From contig VOGB01000005.1 of assembly GCA_009493725.1 (NCBI GenBank), positions 124,001 to 188,000 of the forward strand: a DNA stretch of 64,000 nucleotides. The letters run 5' to 3'. The notes beneath the pieces are model-generated. The model was not told where the DNA came from. It saw only the letters and a program-made list of their open reading frames with translations, and ran no database searches. The stretch is from Pseudoramibacter fermentans (GTDB lineage: Bacteria; Bacillota; Clostridia; Eubacteriales; Eubacteriaceae). The position numbers and the translations under genes were made by a program. This document shows, in pieces, positions 60,880 through 64,000 of the stretch; within the stretch, counting starts at the first letter, position 1; each line of letters starts with the position of its first letter.

Positions 60880-62364
60880 ATGAAAATCTTATTACTCGAA
60901 CACCCCAGAAAGCCCGCGGAAGACCGTCAGAACGACATCGCCAACACGACGCTGGCCTCCTGCTTGACCTCCGGCTACCTCGCCGCCAATCTGCTCAAGG
61001 CGGGGCACTGCGTCGATTTGATCGAAGGCTACATGGAACACCTGTCCTACGACGCCATCGAAAGGGAAGTCGCCGCCTTCAGGCCGACGCTGCTGGCCGT
61101 CCACCTCGTCTACAATTGGGAGGACAACCACGTTCTCTTCGACTTCCTGACCCGGCTGAAGGCCGACTACGGCATCCAGCACCTGTCGGTCTACGGCTAT
61201 TACCCGACCTTCGCCTACAAGGAAGTGCTCGACCGCTGCCCGGCCATCGATTCGGCGATGCTCGGTGAAAACGAGCTGACCGTCGTCGATCTCGCCGACC
61301 ATCTCGACCACTGGCAGGACGTGAAGGGCCTGGCCTTCCGCACGGCTGACGGCGTCCAGGCGTCCTTCGGCACCCTGGTCGAAGATCTCGACACCCTGCC
61401 TTTCCCGATCCGCAAGGCGACCTCCTACCCTGGCGGCGAGGTCAACATCCTCGGCAGCCGGGGCTGCTACAACACCTGCACCTTCTGCTACATCAACCCG
61501 TTCTTCGGCGACCATACCGGCTGTCCGCGGTGGCGCACCCGCACACCGGAAAACATCCTCGCCGAAATCGACCAGGTCATCGCCCAGACCGACCATCGGT
61601 ATTTCTATTTCGATGACCCGAATTTCTTCGGCCCCGGCAAGGCCGGCCGTGACCGGGTGCTCAAGCTCGCGGCGCTGCTCAAGACCCGCCCGATCACCTT
61701 CGGCATCGAAGCCCGGGCGAACGACATCGACGAGGCCACCACAAAGGCATTGGTCGACGCCGGCATGACCGACATCCTCGTCGGCCTCGAAAGCGGCAGA
61801 CAGGAAGTCCTCGACCGCCTCGACAAGCACACGACCGTCGCCCAGAATGAGGAGGCGCTGCGCATCCTGCGGGCGAACGGCATCGAGCCCAACGTCGGCT
61901 TCATCATGTTCGAGCCCGATTCCTCCTTCGACGACCTGCGCACCAATTTCGATTTTCTGATGCGCAACGATCTGCTGAAACGGCTGGAAATTTCCGTCAA
62001 CGTCCTCTATCATCACCAGATCATCCTCGCCGGCAGCGAAAGCTACAAGCAGCTTCAGCGCGAGGGGCGGCTGCACATTTCAGATCACTCCGTCTACGAG
62101 GCGACGACCGATTACCTGAATCCGGACATTGCGGCCTTCGCGCGGTTCATGCGCCAGCTGACCAACCACATTTTCGACTGGTCCGCCGGCACCTGGCAGG
62201 CAGCCGCTGACGGCGAACCCGAAGCCCGCGCCGCCTTCGACCGGGTGAACACCGTCCTCGTCGGCTGGTTCAAGGCTATTTTGGATCAGCCGGACAAGCT
62301 TCACGATTTCGACGCGCTGGTGGCTGAAGCCAAATCTGACGTCGACCGCGCCATCGCCGGTTAA
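60880..62364 (+). CDS. bzaE: BzaE radical-SAM enzyme completing 5,6-dimethylbenzimidazole
   Basis: A 494-residue B12-binding-domain/radical-SAM protein. The N-terminal domain lacks the DxHxxG histidine. The radical-SAM motif RGCYNTCTFC has Cys196, 200 and 203, then EIDQVIAQTDHRYFYFDDPN and a barrel ending in GFIMFEPDSSFDDL. BzaE replaces the methoxy group to give 5,6-dimethylbenzimidazole in the characterised pathway. AAGGAAAAA, occurring twice in tandem upstream, provides the ribosome-binding site. A terminator follows, so it is the last gene of the operon, making the set complete to the DMB end product. Confidence 0.9.
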   Translation: MKILLLEHPRKPAEDRQNDIANTTLASCLTSGYLAANLLKAGHCVDLIEGYMEHLSYDAIEREVAAFRPTLLAVHLVYNWEDNHVLFDFLTRLKADYGIQHLSVYGYYPTFAYKEVLDRCPAIDSAMLGENELTVVDLADHLDHWQDVKGLAFRTADGVQASFGTLVEDLDTLPFPIRKATSYPGGEVNILGSRGCYNTCTFCYINPFFGDHTGCPRWRTRTPENILAEIDQVIAQTDHRYFYFDDPNFFGPGKAGRDRVLKLAALLKTRPITFGIEARANDIDEATTKALVDAGMTDILVGLESGRQEVLDRLDKHTTVAQNEEALRILRANGIEPNVGFIMFEPDSSFDDLRTNFDFLMRNDLLKRLEISVNVLYHHQIILAGSESYKQLQREGRLHISDHSVYEATTDYLNPDIAAFARFMRQLTNHIFDWSAGTWQAAADGEPEARAAFDRVNTVLVGWFKAILDQPDKLHDFDALVAEAKSDVDRAIAG

Positions 62365-62382
62365 CGCTTCTGTTAAAAAAAC

Positions 62383-62424
62383 AAGCCTTCGCAAAGGACA
62401 TTTGTCCGATACGAAGGCTTTTAT
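62383..62424. terminator. Terminator of the bza operon
   Basis: AAGCCTTCG (62383-62391) pairs with CGAAGGCTT (62412-62420) with an inner GGACA/TGTCC pairing and T-run; A-run on the other side serves the converging gene. Confidence 0.88.
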
Positions 62425-62429
62425 TCTGT

Positions 62430-62879
62430 CTACCCTTCCAAATCGAAATATTCCCGGGGCACCCCCAGCGGCGCGAGCACCTGGGCGAGCTGCTCGAGGG
62501 CGGCCATGATCGCGCTGGCGTGAGGATTGGTCATCCGGTCCCGCTTGTAGCAGCTCAAATTCGTCGTGCCGATTTCGTTACGCGCGGTGCCGTCGTAAAA
62601 GGCCATCTCCTGGGTGTAGCCGTCGAGAATCATCGTGCAGGCCTCGTCGTAAAGGTCCTCGTAGCCGTACAAATCCGGGTTGCTGACGATCCGCTTGACC
62701 TGGGCCATCGTCCCGTCGTCGATGTCAATATAGGTATACGTCTTCGGCTTATAATCATCGGGCATGCCGTAGCCGACGCGGCAGCCGTCGCCGTCCTCGA
62801 CGATTTCGACGCCGGAAATCGGAATGCCCCAGGCGTCACTGAGCTCGTACGCAAACCAAAGTGTCTGATCTTGATCCAT
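62430..62879 (-). CDS. Hypothetical protein
   Basis: A 149-residue, acidic, apparently cytosolic protein without signal peptide or membrane segment. It begins MDQDQTLWFAYELSDAWGIP and includes an Asp/Tyr-rich stretch YKPKTYTYIDIDDGTMAQVK. I recognise no family. ATG 62879 is preceded by GGGAGGG at good spacing; an in-frame ATG at 62906 overlaps upstream sequence without such a site. It converges on the bza terminator and is divergent from the symporter gene. Confidence 0.7.
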   Translation of the reverse strand: MDQDQTLWFAYELSDAWGIPISGVEIVEDGDGCRVGYGMPDDYKPKTYTYIDIDDGTMAQVKRIVSNPDLYGYEDLYDEACTMILDGYTQEMAFYDGTARNEIGTTNLSCYKRDRMTNPHASAIMAALEQLAQVLAPLGVPREYFDLEG

Positions 62880-63068
62880 TGTGCCCTCCCTATTTTTTTC
62901 GTTCAATTTATACTTTACATCATTATATCACACCCGCTCTAACGCGCTGATGGTTTGAAAAAAATACGCATTCTGGCGCGTTTTTTGCCCTTTTTGAGTG
63001 ATTTTGAATCATTCTATGATATAATTTAACTGAAATTTAATTTTATATTAAGAAAGGAGTCTCCTTCA

Positions 63069-64000
63069 TTGGCAACTTCTCCAAAATCAAAGCAGCCTAA
63101 GCACAAGCTTTCCCTGCTCCCCAAACTTCTCATCGGCATCGGCGTCGGTATGCTCATCGGCAGTTTCGGCAGCTGGTTTCACATCGCCCACACGCCGGGA
63201 TACGTCGGATTAATCCGCGCCATCGCAACCTTCGTTTCGCTGTTCGGTGAATTTTTAAACTTCACCATTCCGCTGCTCATTCTGGCCTTTGTCGCCGTCG
63301 GCCTGGCCGAACTCGGCAAAAAGGCGAACAAGCTCTTCGGCATCACCCTGGCATTGGCCTACGGGTCGACCATCATCGCCGGCTTTGCTGCGTATTTCCT
63401 CGGCAGTACCCTGCTGCCCCGCCTGATGCACGCCATCGGCAGCAAGGCGATTGAAGGCAAGAGCTTCGAGCCGATCTTCACCATCACGATGAAGCCGGTC
63501 TTCCCGATCATGACTTCCTTAGTCCTGGCCTTTGTCCTCGGTTTGTCCATGGCGAATCTCAAGACGCCGACGCTCATGAACGCGATGCAGGATCTCAAGC
63601 AGATCATCGTCCTCGTGCTGGAAAAGGTCATCATCCCGCTGATTCCGTTCTACATCGCAGGCACCTTCGCCAAAATCGCGGCGTCCGGCGAATTGATCCC
63701 GACGATTACGATTTTCGCGAAATTGTACGTCTGCATCCTCTGTCTCCAGTGGGTCTACATTTTGTTCCAGTTCACGGTGGCCAGCGGCTGGCGCAAGGAA
63801 AACCGCTGGAAGGATCTCAAAAACATCCTGCCCGCCTATTTCACCGCGCTGGGGACCCAGTCTTCGGCCGCGACGATTCCGGTGTCCCTTCAGTCCGCTG
63901 AAAACAACGGCATCGCCCCAGACGTCCGCAATTTCGTTGTGCCGCTCTGCGCCACGATTCACTTGGCCGGCGACACGATCTGTCTGACGCTGGGGTCCAT
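63069..64000 (+). CDS. Dicarboxylate/amino acid:cation symporter (DAACS), 5' part
   Basis: About 310 residues of a sodium/proton:dicarboxylate symporter, cut by the right edge. The N-terminus is basic (PKSKQPKHKLSLLPKLLIGI) and followed by hydrophobic helices. The Ser-rich motif TQSSAATIPVSL and the following PLCATIHLAGDTICL correspond to the substrate/cation sites of the family. The start is TTG at 63069, nine bases after AGGAG; no ATG is suitably placed. TATAAT at 63020-63025 is the likely -10. Substrate (glutamate, aspartate, succinate, serine) is unresolved. Confidence 0.88.
   Translation, partial: MATSPKSKQPKHKLSLLPKLLIGIGVGMLIGSFGSWFHIAHTPGYVGLIRAIATFVSLFGEFLNFTIPLLILAFVAVGLAELGKKANKLFGITLALAYGSTIIAGFAAYFLGSTLLPRLMHAIGSKAIEGKSFEPIFTITMKPVFPIMTSLVLAFVLGLSMANLKTPTLMNAMQDLKQIIVLVLEKVIIPLIPFYIAGTFAKIAASGELIPTITIFAKLYVCILCLQWVYILFQFTVASGWRKENRWKDLKNILPAYFTALGTQSSAATIPVSLQSAENNGIAPDVRNFVVPLCATIHLAGDTICLTLGS

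Noticed and set aside
60892..62076. 394-codon open frame antisense to bzaE, and similar long frames opposite the hydrogenase (34966-36456) and purF (31298-32554)
   Set aside because: They mirror real genes with GC-rich third positions, have no family motifs or ribosome-binding sites, and are rich in Arg/Val/Asp as expected for complement frames.
62941..62986. AACGCGC / GCGCGTT hairpin with T-run upstream of the symporter
   Set aside because: No plus-strand transcript is evident to be terminated there and the likely symporter promoter lies downstream; kept only as a note.

Overview
The window looks like a chromosomal segment of an anaerobic, low-GC-lineage but GC-moderate Firmicute of the Clostridia, most plausibly an Eubacteriaceae member (Eubacterium/Pseudoramibacter-like). 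The basis is Gram-positive Shine-Dalgarno sites, AT-rich intergenic DNA, CCA-encoded tRNAs, a [FeFe] hydrogenase, LL-diaminopimelate aminotransferase, a glnA-ANTAR gene pair, a cobalamin riboswitch and an anaerobic bza operon of the Eubacterium limosum type. The species is an inference; no rRNA is present.

Layout. 1-2.1 kb: 5' part of rpoB (minus), divergent from a hipBA kinase/repressor pair. 4-8.8 kb: a small lipoprotein, an L-lactate-type dehydrogenase, an MtnK-family kinase and tuf. 8.9-10.7 kb: archaeal-type ProRS and a DUF1858 protein. 10.8-19.4 kb: an eight-gene minus-strand glycerol/ketose operon (glpK, glpP, FGGY kinase, SDR, GlpA/GlpB-like flavoproteins, DUF1667, class II aldolase) with a leader terminator suited to GlpP antitermination. 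19.5-29 kb: a SecA lacking the zinc tail, then three secreted wall proteins ending in [SA]PKTGD sorting signals, with near-identical promoters. 29-32.7 kb: purF-dapF-dapL. 32.8-38.6 kb: glnA and an ANTAR regulator, an [FeFe] hydrogenase with a NuoF/GltD-like fusion partner, and tRNA-Gly. 38.6-44.4 kb: HAD phosphatase, EutP-like GTPase, AAA ATPase, flavodoxin, a 33-residue membrane peptide and two paralogous coiled-coil/SleB-type hydrolases. 44.6-49 kb: threonine dehydratase, a ricin-repeat/CHAP amidase, tRNA-Val and a TetR regulator. 49.3-53.7 kb: an MMPL transporter and a heptad-repeat secreted protein.

The most distinctive region is 53.9-62.4 kb: a cobalamin riboswitch with its own terminator followed by bzaA-bzaB-cobT-bzaC-bzaD-bzaE. 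By homology to the characterised pathway this converts aminoimidazole ribotide to 5-hydroxybenzimidazole (two ThiC paralogs), methylates it, remodels it with two radical-SAM enzymes to 5,6-dimethylbenzimidazole, and activates the base with CobT for attachment as the lower ligand of vitamin B12. Its BzaC carries a C-terminal DUF2284-like cysteine-rich domain. The window ends with an unrelated small protein and the start of a dicarboxylate/amino-acid:cation symporter.

Most of the genome-core genes use GC-rich codons. The wall proteins and the ricin/CHAP protein are clearly AT-richer, as are all promoters.
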